The notes under the pieces were generated by a model that was not told the DNA's origin, made no database searches, and worked only from the letters and a program-made list of their open reading frames with translations. Below are positions 23,001 through 33,344 of a stretch of DNA of 64,000 nucleotides, one piece after another. Numbering within the stretch: position 1 is the first letter of the stretch; the number at the start of each line of letters is the position of its first letter. Source of the DNA: Diphasiastrum complanatum (lineage: Eukaryota; Streptophyta; Lycopodiopsida; Lycopodiales; Lycopodiaceae); assembly GCA_029204225.1 (NCBI GenBank), contig CM055092.1:11220570-11284569 (forward strand), written 5' to 3'. A program made the translations under genes and the position numbers.

Positions 23001-24043
23001 GCACGGGATGATTCAGTGGTTGGTGCACAGGATGATTCAGTGGATGGTGCACAGGATGAGGCCCAGAGCCCAGAGCATTTGTATTCAGATGCCCAGCTGG
23101 ACGACCTGATTGCCACATTTAATTCAGAGGCCCAGCAGATGCCGAGTGTCAGGGCACCCCCTTCATCTCTTGCCAGCATGCCATACACAGAGTCACAGCC
23201 AGAGCAGCCGCACGAGGTGCCCACAGTTCCTCCAGCTCCTCAGGGGGTATATGTGCGCCGCACAACTCCTCCAGTGCCACCGATGCCATTCACGCCTGCA
23301 GCTCCTCCATCGCCGTCCACTTCTGCAGCACCAGGTCTCCATGGCAGGCCACCATCTATGCCCAGGTTTTCTCTCGCAGTGCCCACATCCACAATGGCTC
23401 CTCCAGCTGCTCCTCCAGTGGCAGCACCCACTCCACGTCCTCCTCCTTTGGCAGCACCCACTCCACTGGCTCCCCCTTTGGCAGCACCCAGGATGTACCA
23501 GTACCGGCCACCGCAGCGCTTCTTTCAGTACATATCGCCGTTGTACTTGCCTCCTTCACAGCAACAGCCCCACGGGCACACACTCCAGGAGCTCATCATC
23601 CTAGCTCAGCTGCACAGGGAGTTCCCTCTTTTGCTTCCCTATCCCAGCCGGCCTCACCCCGAGCCCAGCCTAGGCAGCCAGGTGATTTGCATGGGGGTGA
23701 CGAGGCATTGACAGCTCCTCTTGTCCACAAGAGACCAGGAAGGCCCAAGGGTGCACCGAACAAGAAAGGCAAGGCACAGAAACTGCCAGGGAGGAGAGGA
23801 CGACCACGCAGGGCTCCGGGTACAGCTAGAGGTGCAGCATTACAGCGAGCTGGAGCAGGTGTTGCTGGTTTGGCTTGCTTGGGGGCTGATGCGGAGGCAG
23901 ATTGGGATGATGCTAGTGACGAGTCCTCTTCTGATACACAGCCCATGCCAGCTCCAGACAGGCACAGATATCGGCTGCAAGAGTCAGCTCGGAGCCCTGA
24001 GTTGTCTCCAGAGCATTCGTCTGAGTCAGAGCCAGAGCATTGA
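20025..24043 (+). pseudogene. hAT transposase, copy 1 (5' truncated)
   Basis: This would encode the enzyme that cuts and moves the element. Exon 1 (to 21612) holds a Pro/Ser-rich linker and the DUF659-type catalytic core, with MSDGWTDVRRRPILNILVSS and VVTVVTDNATNC giving the two Asp. Exon 2 (21727-22072), exon 3 (22163-22324) and exon 4 (22431-24043) follow after short GT-AG introns. Exon 3 carries the hAT dimerisation motif SVCERNWSTWALIHTRRR. Exon 4 encodes a glutamate-rich helix, acidic stretches, a long Pro/Ala-rich segment and AT-hook motifs (RPGRPKGAPNKKG, RRGRPRRAP). In-frame stops occur near 20600, 21368, 21867 and 22896. The BED finger region is in the separated piece, so no functional protein can be made. 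Confidence 0.87.
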
Positions 24044-24541
24044 TTGTGGCTCTGTTGTTTTATTTTTAGCAGTTTCATATCATGTTCCATGTTTGGCGAC
24101 CAGATGGTCAAACACTGTATTCAGACCATTTTCCATATTATATTCAGTGTTGGATGTATTCTATTCACTGCACAATGTGTATTTGTCAACTTGTAATTGT
24201 GATGTTCTACTTGCAGTTTTACTTCAAATGGTGTGTGCGTGTTTTCAATTAGTTTTCACTACAGAGATTGAGAGCATATGCAGAACACATAAATACAACC
24301 CCCCTGATAGCATTTCATAAACACATACATCAAATTACAATACACAAGGCATGCATTGCACAAAAAAACACAGTACATAAATTCATCAGATGTATCAAAA
24401 TAACAATACGTATTCCCGCCACATACGGCTGGGGCTGTTTTTTACACTATGCTAGACATTAAATGCTGCCTCATCTACTGATGAACATTACATAACAACA
24501 GTCAGCCACATACGGCTAGACCCCATCTATGCTAAACATTC
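24044..24541. other. Region between convergent hAT genes, copy 1
   Basis: About 500 bp of AT-rich sequence separate the transposase stop from the stop of the opposite gene. It is conserved in all four large copies (32452-32950, 39437-39936, 45653-46160), for example the phrase CACATACGGCTAGACC. It presumably holds both 3' UTRs. Confidence 0.6.
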
Positions 24542-24907
24542 CTATGGATCCTCCACTGACTCCTCGCCCTCGTCAGGAGCATTGTTATGTCGCTCTCCCT
24601 CTGCCTCCCGGTTACCCCGAGCTGCCTCCTGGTCAGCCCGACGACGGGCAGCCCTTTCCCTGACCATGATGAGCTGCCGTCGTGTGAAGTTCATTCCGAT
24701 CTGCTCATCCAAATCCAGCTCGACAACGGGAGCAGGGGCCACAGCGGGGGCGGGGATCTGCAGCTCTGGGTGTCTCTCCCGAGTTTGTCGCAGCATCTCT
24801 GCAATGTCTGCCTCTTGCTTCCGATGCCTTTAGTTGTGCCTTCGGACACCTTCCTCGAGCTTCCTCCTAGCTTCGCCCTCAGGCCTTGGTGGTATGCGCT
24901 CTGCCAT
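24542..24907 (-). pseudogene. Small convergent hAT gene, copy 1 (stop)
   Basis: From ATG at 24907 this frame matches the intact version at 39937-40281 but has a TAA about 30 codons in (RRHN then stop, near 24832). The product would be about 121 residues: a charged Arg/Glu/Lys helix, a Pro/Ala linker, a conserved core VELDLDEQIGMNFTRRQLIM and an acidic end EEGEESVEDP-like. I do not recognise the family. Confidence 0.6.
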
Positions 24908-24939
24908 CTCACGACACCTTGTTTCTCGAACTGGCTCTC

Positions 24940-25330
24940 ACTGGCTCTCATAATGCCCCTCACAGCCTCTCTCTCACAGCCTCTCACTGGCTCTCACAGC
25001 CTCGCGAGTGCCTATTTAACCCCACAGCCTGTTCCCCCATGTGCAGTTGTTGATGATCCCTCCATGTGCCCTTGTACCTGTCCCCATTAATTGTGATGTG
25101 CTAATGTACCTCCTCCATGTACCTGTACCACATGCTGCACTCTGATTGGGTCCGTGGTCTGCTCCCCCACAGTGCCCATGTGAAGTTGTACCTGTCCGGA
25201 TTTGTCCCATGTGCCTCTGTACCTGCCCCCATGTGATGCTCCCCCCCTGTGTTGGTCTCCCATTGGCCCCTCGGTCTGCTCACCCGCAGTGCCCATGTGC
25301 CACTGCACCAGTCCCCTGCATCGTGTACTG
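24940..25330. repeat. Right-end repeats of hAT copy 1
   Basis: First come copies of CTCTCACAGCC and CTCTCACTGG (to about 25005), then TATTTAA at 25013, then about three units of a repeat of roughly 85 bp. The unit contains TGCTCCCCCAC, TGCACTCYGATTGG (an inverted CCAAT) and GTGCCCATGTG. On the - strand this is the upstream region of the small gene, with TTAAATA about 100 bp before its ATG. Confidence 0.75.
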
Positions 25331-25440
25331 TACCCCCTTTTTTTACACCCAAGACCCCTTTTTTTAATCTTTTTTGTCCTTTTTTGGTAGTTAATATGCA
25401 AAAAAAAATTATTTAAAATATTTAAAAAAATATATATATT

Positions 25441-25545
25441 AAAAATGGTACCGCCCTGGTACCGCGGGTCTGAGGGCGGTACCGTACCGGCGGCACCACT
25501 GATATGGTACTGACGGTACCATATCAGCGGTACCACGGGGTACTT

Positions 25546-25547
<2 letters not shown>
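25441..25547. repeat. GGTACC-rich right terminal block, copy 1
   Basis: The block is packed with GGTACC and GCGGTACC palindromes and ends CGGGGTACTTTG beside the TA run. It is the inverse of 27931-28036, which starts CATAGTACCCCG. Confidence 0.8.

Positions 25548-25592
<45 letters not shown>
25548..25592. repeat. TA microsatellite
   Basis: About 20 TA dinucleotides between the right end of hAT copy 1 and the displaced left-end block of copy 4. Confidence 0.93.
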
Positions 25593-25595
<3 letters not shown>

Positions 25596-25696
25596 TATTA
25601 AATATTAATTATATTAAAATATTATGGTACCATGGCACCATCATGGTGTCGTGGTACCAGTATGGATCCGCGGATCCTGGTACCGCTGGATCTATG
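25593..25696 (-). mobile_element. Displaced left terminus of hAT copy 4
   Basis: Read on the - strand this block begins CATAGATCCAGCGGTACC, has the GGTACC/GGATCC palindromes of an hAT left end, and runs into AT-rich DNA. It is flanked by AGGTGAAC (25697-25704), the reverse complement of GTTCACCT found right after copy 4 at 52573-52580. Copy 4 itself lacks this block next to its body. It is therefore the left end of copy 4, pushed away by insertions into its TA tract and then turned round by the inversion. Confidence 0.8.
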
Positions 25697-25704
25697 AGGT
25701 GAAC
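25697..25704. repeat. 8-bp target duplication (inverted copy)
   Basis: AGGTGAAC is the reverse complement of GTTCACCT at 52573-52580. Eight base pairs is the length typical of hAT insertions. Confidence 0.8.
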
Positions 25705-27261
25705 ATAGTACATTATTTACATGTTCAAGCAAGAACATATAATTACGAAATTACGATATAAATTCACATTACCAATTTCATTGAGAACCCTATCAAATCA
25801 TGTGAGCTCAACTATTATATGATTATTTACAACACAATACAAGGGACAGATGATTCATCTTCATTTTTTTGTCCTGGATGAGTCCATAGGTTTTCATGGT
25901 AGAGCACAATAAGCCTTAGACATTTTACTCTTGCCTTAATGAAACCTTTTGAAGTAGAATTTTCTGAAATCTCCTAGCACAACCCTAAATGGCTTTACCT
26001 CTTTGTTTTATCTTGCTTCATAGACAAAGATTGCAATGGTTGTAGACTAGGTCCTTTGGCGTTTCTCATCTGCAATTTGTTCATCTTCTTAGTTTGAACC
26101 TTGGAAAAAGTGCTCCTTTTAAAAGACAATCTATGCATTTTTCACTCAGAATTTACAAAGACAACTTTTGTAGTTCCTACATATTCGCATCAAATGTCTC
26201 CCACAAAGAGAATTTCCCACTTTTGGCTCTATATGCACCCCATTGTGCAAGTACCAACAATTGCAAAGATGCATTTCCCATATTCTACACCTCAACATAG
26301 TCAACAAACCATTATGCAAGCTTGGTGTCTCTCAATTGACCTTGTCTCTAAATAAAGGAGCAAAGTAGTGCCACTACAAGTGCATCAAGCATCCACTCTG
26401 GCAGATTTCCTCCAGTATTATTCATATTTTGTAAAAGATTATATATGCTTGATGATAAGAAATGTAGCTCTATTCCCACACGCAATAGCAAAAAACCTAA
26501 AACAATCATTAGGAGCTTAATGAGCCTCACAATGATCTTAACTTTGTCTAATAAGTGATCCCCATACTTCAAGAAACTACATATTGAATATCTCTATCAA
26601 AAAAACTCAATGGATCTTGTGTTTTCTCCATTCCTCACTAATAACCAACCTTATCAATGCATCTCTAACCTGAAGCATACTCTTAAAAACAATGTCTATG
26701 TTCGAAAGGCCTGTGATACTTCTTTAGAAGGTCTAACTTTCAAACTGCATCCACTAATAAATGTGATACTCTCTTTGTCACAAATAGAAAAGGCTTTAAC
26801 CAATCATAGCTTGCTTGCTAAATCTTCAATGCCAGATCAAGGCAACAACAGTTGTAGTTGCATAAAGAAAACATGGAGCGAATATTCCTGCAAGTGAAGT
26901 ATTGGCATTTTCCACCAATAATTGCCCTATCTTGTCTAAACCAATCACATGAATACCACTTCCTCAGATGCACGTGTATGCCAATGACTTTAGATATCCA
27001 TGTGGACCCATTGACTTGCTAAAAGTTGTGCCTTGGTGTTTGACCAACAATTACAAACCATGGAGCATCATAAGTGTTTAATTTTTTTCTAAGAATCTTC
27101 ATTTGGATTGTGATAGATGTGACATGAACTTGCAAGTCTTTTATCCTCAAATCTTCGTGCAATGGCAATATAAAAGTCAAACATTGCCTCGATTTCTTCA
27201 TTAATACTCTCAACTTTCAAGAATGGGTTTTCCATGAAATCAAATTGTCTATGCAAAGGTG
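25705..27261. other. Pre-insertion flank, now inverted
   Basis: This AT-rich 1.55 kb contains no intact gene. On the - strand it has coding-like stretches, for example HRQFDFMENPFLKVESINEE (near 27190-27250), that resemble decayed transposase. It is best read as the original left flank of the hAT array, inverted together with copy 1. Confidence 0.55.
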
Positions 27262-27902
27262 CCCTCCGAAATGGTGTTCTCCCCTGCCACGAGCCGCGGC
27301 CCGTAGGTGTCCAGTAGTCGCTGCCTGTCGAGGACGGTCATGCTGCCACAAGGGGCAGAATTCAAGGTGGCACCATTTTTGGCATGTGCACCGAGCATAT
27401 GGCCTTTAAGGCGAGTGAGGGATGCAGCAAACTCGACGAGACAGTATCAGCAGCGCACGATCTTCTGACCGGTCTTGTTGGCCTTGTCGGCAACCCGCCT
27501 GACAATGTCTACCTCGTCCCACAGACCGGAAAGGTCAGATTGCACCATTGCAGATGAAATGAGGGATGGATTGCTGGAAAAAAAACAGCAGGGTTCATTG
27601 TTGGAGAGACGCTGAAAATGGGCGAAGGCAGGGCGAAGCAAGTCAGATGCAAGGCAAGGCGTTGCGTGGGCGAAGGGCGACGCAAGGAATCAGAAGGCAG
27701 GTAGGCAAAAACAACAGCGATGGCAGGGCGGCGGAGGGCGCAAAAAAATTTGAGATGAAATGCGAGGGGGGCGGGTAGGTTTAGGTTAAATTTTTTTTTA
27801 AAAAATATTAAATATTAAATAATATATTATATTGTGGTACCGCGGTACCAACATGGTCCCGCGGTACCGGGATCCGCGGTACCCAGTACCGCGGGACCTA
27901 TG
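27262..27902 (-). mobile_element. hAT copy 1, first part (separated by inversion)
   Basis: On the - strand this is the left terminus (CATAGGTCC at 27902), an AT-rich stretch, the leader and the first coding part of the transposase from ATG 27548. That part starts MVQSDL, then WDEVDIVRRVADKANKTG and on into the BED finger. It stops at the codons GENTISEG, exactly where copy 1 at 20025 resumes. Confidence 0.87.
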
Positions 27903-27930
27903 ATATATATATATATATATATATATATAT
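27903..27930. repeat. TA microsatellite
   Basis: A TA run separates the left end of copy 1 from the right end of the deletion derivative at 27931. Confidence 0.93.
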
Positions 27931-28775
27931 CATAGTACCCCGTGGTACCGCTGGTATGGTACCATCGGTACCATATCAGTGGTACCGCCGGTACGGTACC
28001 GCCCTCAGACCCGCGGTACCAGGGCGGTACCATTTTTAATATTTTTTTTTGTTTTAAATATTTTTAATAATTTTCTTTAGCATATTAACTACCTAAAAAG
28101 GACAAAAAAAAGTAAAAAAAAGGGGTTCTGGGTGTAAAAAAAGAGGGTACAGTACACGATGCAGGGGACTGGCGCAGGGCCCTCCGAAATGGTGTTCTCC
28201 CCTGCCACGAGCCGCGGCCCGTAGGTGTCCACTAGTCGCTTCCTGTCGGGGACGGTCATGCTGCCACAAGGGGCAGCATTCAAGGTGGCACCATTAGTGG
28301 CGCGTGCACCGAGCAGATGGCCTTTAAGGCGAGTGAGGGATGCAGCAAACTCAACGAGACAGTATCGACAGTGCACGATCTTTTGACCGGTCTTGTTGGC
28401 CTTGTCGGCAACCCGCCTGACAATGTCTACCTCGTCCCACAGAGTGGAAAGGTCGAATTGCAGCATTACAGATGAAATGAGGGATGGATTGCTGGGAAAA
28501 AAACAGCAGGGTTCACTGTTGGAGAGACGCTGAAAATGGGCGAAGGCATGGCGAAGCAAGTCAGATGCAAGGCAAGGCGTTGCGTGGGCGAAGGGCAGGT
28601 AGGCAAAACAACAGCGATGGCAGGGCGGAGGAGGGCGCAAAAAAATTTGAGATGAAATGCGAGGGGGGTGGGTAGGTTTAGGTTAAAAATTTTTTAAAAA
28701 AATATTAAATATTAAATAAATTATTATATTGTGGTACCGCGATACCAACATGGTACCGCGGTACCAGTATGGTAT
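27931..28775 (-). mobile_element. hAT deletion derivative (non-autonomous, about 0.85 kb)
   Basis: A - strand element that joins the hAT left part directly to the right terminal region. It carries a truncated left block, leader and first transposase codons from ATG 28466 to GENTISEG. The join near 28179 deletes everything from GGAGGG in exon 1 to the final 250 bp. The N-terminal coding part (KANKTGQKIVHCRYC) is closest to copy 1, so it probably arose from that subfamily. It could only move with enzyme from elsewhere. Confidence 0.85.
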
Positions 28776-29136
28776 CATAGATCCAGCGGTACCGGTACCG
28801 CGGATCCACTGTGGTACCGCAGATCCATACTGATCCGCGGTGCCACTATTTATTATTTTTTAATATATAATATTTTTTAATATTTAATATATTAATATAT
28901 ATATTTTTAAAACTAATCCCCCCCCTCGCTTCATCTCTCTCCCTGCCCATCGCCCTGCTGTTCGCGCCCTCTCTGTTGTTTGCCCACTCCTCGCCATCAT
29001 ACTGTCTTCGCGTTGCACTGATCGCGTCCGCCCCTGCTATTGCTATTTTGGCCTTTGTTGTGGTTTTTTCAAGCCTTCTGACTCCTGTCGCACTCACAGA
29101 GATCTCTACCTTCTTTCCCCAGTTCCTTCTACAGAG

Positions 29137-32100
29137 ATGGTGCATTCCAACCTTGCCGATCTGTGGGACGAGGTGGACATTGTCAGGCGGGTTCCCGACA
29201 AGTCCAACAAGTCCGGTGCAAAGATCGTGCGCTGTCGATATTGCCTGGCCGAGTTCGTTGCCACCCTCACTCGCCTTAAAAGGCACCTACTCGGCGCACG
29301 CGCCAAAGATGGTGGAACACTGAATGCTGCCCCCTGTGCCAGCATGTCTGTTCCCATCAGGCAGCGACTTCTGGATACCTACGACCACGTCTTGTGGCGG
29401 GGGAGAACACCATTTCGGAGGGTGTTCTTCGGTTTTGCACCCCTCCTTACGTGGTTGACCCCGAGTTGCTGCCTGCTTGGCTGGCACGCACGAGGAGAGG
29501 GAGTGCATTCTCGTCCAGTCCCTTTGCCCCTCATCCCCCTCAAATAGTTTTGCCTCACGCACTCCCATCTGCACCCATTCTGGGTGGATCCCGTCCCATC
29601 GCGTCCTCCAGTTGCCACTGCGGTTCCACCACCACCTACTGTTGCTCGCACTCCCCCAGTTTACAACTTTCTCATGGACTCTCCGCCACCCGAGCAGGAG
29701 CAGGCCCCGGATGCCAGTGACGAGGCCTTCCAGGATGTTGAGGAGATCCCTTCCTCCCTCCCTTCACATCCGGATGACCTCCCTAGCCAGCAGTTTTCGT
29801 ATCCCATGCCAGATGTCCCCGCTCCACGAGTGTATCCCACTTATGCTGCTGCACCCATCCCGGCCAGTGCATCCCACTCTCCCCATTCCACGTCTACAGC
29901 TGATGCATCCACTAGTGCCCAGCCTGTCGCGTCATCATCCATTCCCGTCACGTTTGGTGCACCGTGCTGGAGGTCCACTACCCGTCGCCCAACTGGGAGA
30001 GTTCTTAGGCAGCAGAGCATTCGCGGCACGCATCAGCCGCACATGGATAGAGAGGCCACACAGGCCGTGGCCAGTCTGATTTATAAGTTGAACCTTCCAT
30101 TTGCCATCACCGACTGTGAGCCCTTCAGAAGGGCCTTCCGCCTTGCACAGTCTGTCAGCCCTAGCTAGAGAGTCCCTAGTTCAGAGGTTGTCAGTACACA
30201 TGCTGAGGGATAGGGTCGAGTCATTGTCTAGAGAGATGGAGCCTCTACGTCGACACTGGGCCACTTACGGTTGCAGCATCATGTCCGATGGCTGGACTGA
30301 TGTCAAGAGGAGGCCGATCCTCAACATATTGGTCTCCAGCTGCATGGGCACATAGTTTTTGAGCGCAGTGGATTGCAGCAGAGGGGGGAGAGTCATATCT
30401 GCAAAGTTCATGTTTGATGTCATCAGGTCATCCATCCTGTCCATAGGCCCACAGCATGTCGTCACGGTGGTGACGGACAATGCCACGAACTGCATTCAGA
30501 TGGGTCTACTGCTAGAGGCCGAGTTCCCTCACATTGTTCATACCCCCTGTGCAGCGCACGACGTAGACCTTCTGATGGAGGACATAGGTGCACTTCCCTA
30601 GGTTAGAGCCATCGTCCATGAGGCCCTCTTCCTGGTGACTTTTGTCACTAGGAAGAGGCGTGTTCTTGGCATGTTCCGGGTGTTCATCCAGTTGGACCTC
30701 AAGTGGCCAGCCCCCACATGCTTTGCATTCGACTTGGTGGTCATCGACCGTTTGATCAGGTGCAGGGCACAGCTTCTACGGATGGTTGCCAGTGATCTTT
30801 GGTGTGCCAGTACTTTTCAGCACACTGAGGATGGGGAGCACTTTTCTTCCACGGTGAGGGGAGACCAGTTCTGGAGGGATGCACAGACATTGGTGCAGAT
30901 GACCTGGGCACACAGCTTATGGCAGAGAGAGAGAGGGAGCTTGCCGAGATGAGAGAGAGAGAGCTTGGGCTTGAGCACAGAGAGCCTCCATTGTACGAGG
31001 TAGATGAGCTTGTGTCAGAGGATGATCAGCATGAGGATGAGCCCATTCGGGTTGTGTTCGCCAGATCAGAGAGGGATGAGGCATATGATATAGGTGTTGG
31101 GCACACGCCTAGAGCAGGGTTCACAGGTGCATCACGTGGTAGAGGTGGGTCACATACCACAGTTTATACCGGGAGATAGGCAGGGCACACAAGGGGCCCA
31201 GTGGCATACCTTCTTATGTTGATATGATGGAGGAGGCTCTTGATAGGGGGCAGAGTGATTTGGGCTTACCTTCCGTAGTTGCTTGGATGCGTGCAGCACA
31301 GAGTCATAGGCATTTCTACCACAGCACACCAGAGGAGTCACCAAATGACTTTGATTGTACCGATTGGGAGGCCATGCAGGGTCCGCATGGTGCACAGGAT
31401 GAGGCATGGGATGAGGCACAGGATGATCTAGAGGATGGTGCACATGATGAGTCCCAGAGCCTAGAGCATTTGTATTCGGATGCCCAACTGGACGACTTGA
31501 TTGCAGAGTTGGATTCAGAGGCCCAGCAGATTCCGAGTGTCAGGGCGCCCCCATCCTCTCTAGCCAGCATGCCCTACACAGAGTCTCAGCCAGAGCAGCT
31601 ACACGAGGTGCCTTCCTCCAGTTCCTCAGAGGGTGTATGTGCGCCGCACAGCACCTCCAGTGCCACCGATGCCATTGAGGCCTGCAGCCCCTCCATTGCC
31701 ATCCACTTTTGCAGCACCAGGTCTCCATGGCAGGCCACCATCTGTGCCCAGATTTTCTCTTGCAGCGCCCACATCCACAATGGCTCCTCCAGTGGCAGCA
31801 CCCACGACACATCCTCCTCCCTTGGCAGCACCCACGACACCGGCTCCTTCTTTGGCAACATCCAGGATGTACCAGTACCGGCCACGGCAGCGCCCCTTTC
31901 AGTACTTATCGCCGCTGTACTTGCCTCCTACAAGGACGGCCCCCTCCACAACCAGTTCCTCCACCAGCAGCAGGCCCACGGGCACACACTCCACGGACCT
32001 ATCCTCCACTATCAGCTGCACAGGGACACCCACTTTGGCTTCTCTATCCCAGCCGGCCGCAGCTTGGGCCCAGCCTAGCCAGCCAGGTGATCTGCATGGG

Positions 32101-32451
32101 GGTGATGAGGCATCGACGGCTCCCCTCGTCCGCAAGAGGCCAGGAAGGCCCAAGGGTGCACCGAACAAGAAAGGCAGGGCACAGAAACAGCCAGGGAAGA
32201 GAGGACGACCTCGCAGGGCTCCAGTTGCTGGTAGAGGTGCAGTATTACAGCCAGCTGCAGCAGGTGTTGTTGGTTTAGCCTGCTTGGGGGCTGATGCAGA
32301 GGCAGATTGGGAGGATGACGATGACGAGTCTTCCCCCTCGGGTACACAGCCCATGCCAGTTCCAGACATGCATAGATATCAGTTGCGAGAGTTAGCTCGG
32401 GGCCCTGAGTTGTCCCCGGAGCATTCATCTGAGTTAGAGCCAGAGCATTGA
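29137..32451 (+). pseudogene. hAT transposase, copy 2 (internal deletion)
   Basis: ATG 29137 follows a CT-rich leader. The BED-type finger reads CRYCLAEFVATLTRLKRH with a later Cys in NAAPC. A base lost near 29383 shifts the frame. Core DUF659 motifs (SDGWTDV, VVTDNATNC) follow in the next frame, interrupted by TAG at about 30166, 30353 and 30600. Near 30895 the sequence jumps from the end of exon 1 (FWRDAQTL) into exon 4 (DDLGTQLMAEREREL), so exons 2 and 3 with the dimerisation motif are missing. The Pro-rich and AT-hook tail (RKRPGRPKGAPNKKG, GKRGRPRRAP) is open to its stop. It is a dead copy. Confidence 0.88.
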
Positions 32452-32950
32452 TTGTAGCTCTGTTATTTTATTTTTAGCAGTTTGATATCATGTTCCATGT
32501 TTGGCAGCCAGATGGTCGAACACTGTATTCAGACCATTTTCCATACTATATTCAATGTTGGATGTACTTTATTCGCTGCACATTTTGTCTTTGTCGATTT
32601 GTAATTGTTATGCTCTGTTTTCAATTTTATTTCGAATGGTATGTGCGTAATCACAATTAGTTTCAACTGCAGAGATTGAAAGCAGATGCACAACACAGAA
32701 ATACAACCCCCTTTATAGCATTTCATAAACACACATATTATATTGCAATACACCAGGCACGCGTTGCACAAAAATCACACCGTACATTAATTCATCAGAT
32801 ATATCAAAATTACAGTACGTATTCCCGCCATATACGGCTGGGGCTGTTCTTTACACTATGTTAGACACTAAATGCTGCCTCATCTACTGCCGAAAATTAC
32901 ATAACAACATTCAGCCACATACGGCTAGACCCCATCTATTCTAAACATTC

Positions 32951-33316
32951 CTATGGATCCTCCACTGACTCCTCGCCCTCCTCAGGTGCATTGTTCTGTC
33001 GCTCTTGCTCTGCCTCCCGGTTAGCCCGAGCTGTCTCCTGGTTAGCACGACGGCGGGCAGCCCTTTCCCTGACCATGATGAGCTGCCGCCGTGTGAAGTT
33101 CATTCTGATCTGCTCATCCAAATCCAGCTCGACAGCGGGGGCGGGAGGCATAGGGGGAGTTGGGTGCTCCGGCTCCGGATTTCTCTGCCGAGCCTGTCAC
33201 AGCATCTCTGCAATGTCTGCCTCTTGCTTCCGATGCCTTTCGTTGTGCCTTCGGATATCTTCCTCGAGCTTCCTCCTGGCTTCGCCCTCAGGCCTCGGTG
33301 GTATGCGCTCCGCCAT
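32951..33316 (-). pseudogene. Small convergent hAT gene, copy 2 (stop)
   Basis: From ATG 33316 (MAERIPPRPEGEARRKLEE) the frame follows the intact copy 3 version, but a CGA-to-TGA change near 33197 (EML then stop) cuts it. The remaining C-terminal 67 codons keep LDEQIRMNFTRRQLIMVRER and the acidic end. Confidence 0.65.
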
Positions 33317-33344
33317 CTCACGACACCCTGTTTCTCGAACTGGC

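Larger units (their letters stand above)
20025..25547 (+). mobile_element. hAT copy 1, main part (inverted segment)
   Basis: This is the 3' five-sixths of an hAT element: transposase from the middle of exon 1, the convergent small gene, right-end repeats and right terminus (…CTTTG at 25547 next to a TA run). The missing first part lies at 27262-27902 in opposite orientation. The break falls at the same point of exon 1 in both pieces, with only about 8 bp lost. A 7.2-kb inversion between 20025 and 27261 therefore explains the split. Confidence 0.88.

Noticed and set aside
22810-24111. Long - strand and alternative-frame open reading frames across the Pro-rich transposase tail
   Set aside because: GC-rich, low-complexity coding sequence opens other frames by chance; only the + strand frame carries the AT-hooks and matches in all copies.
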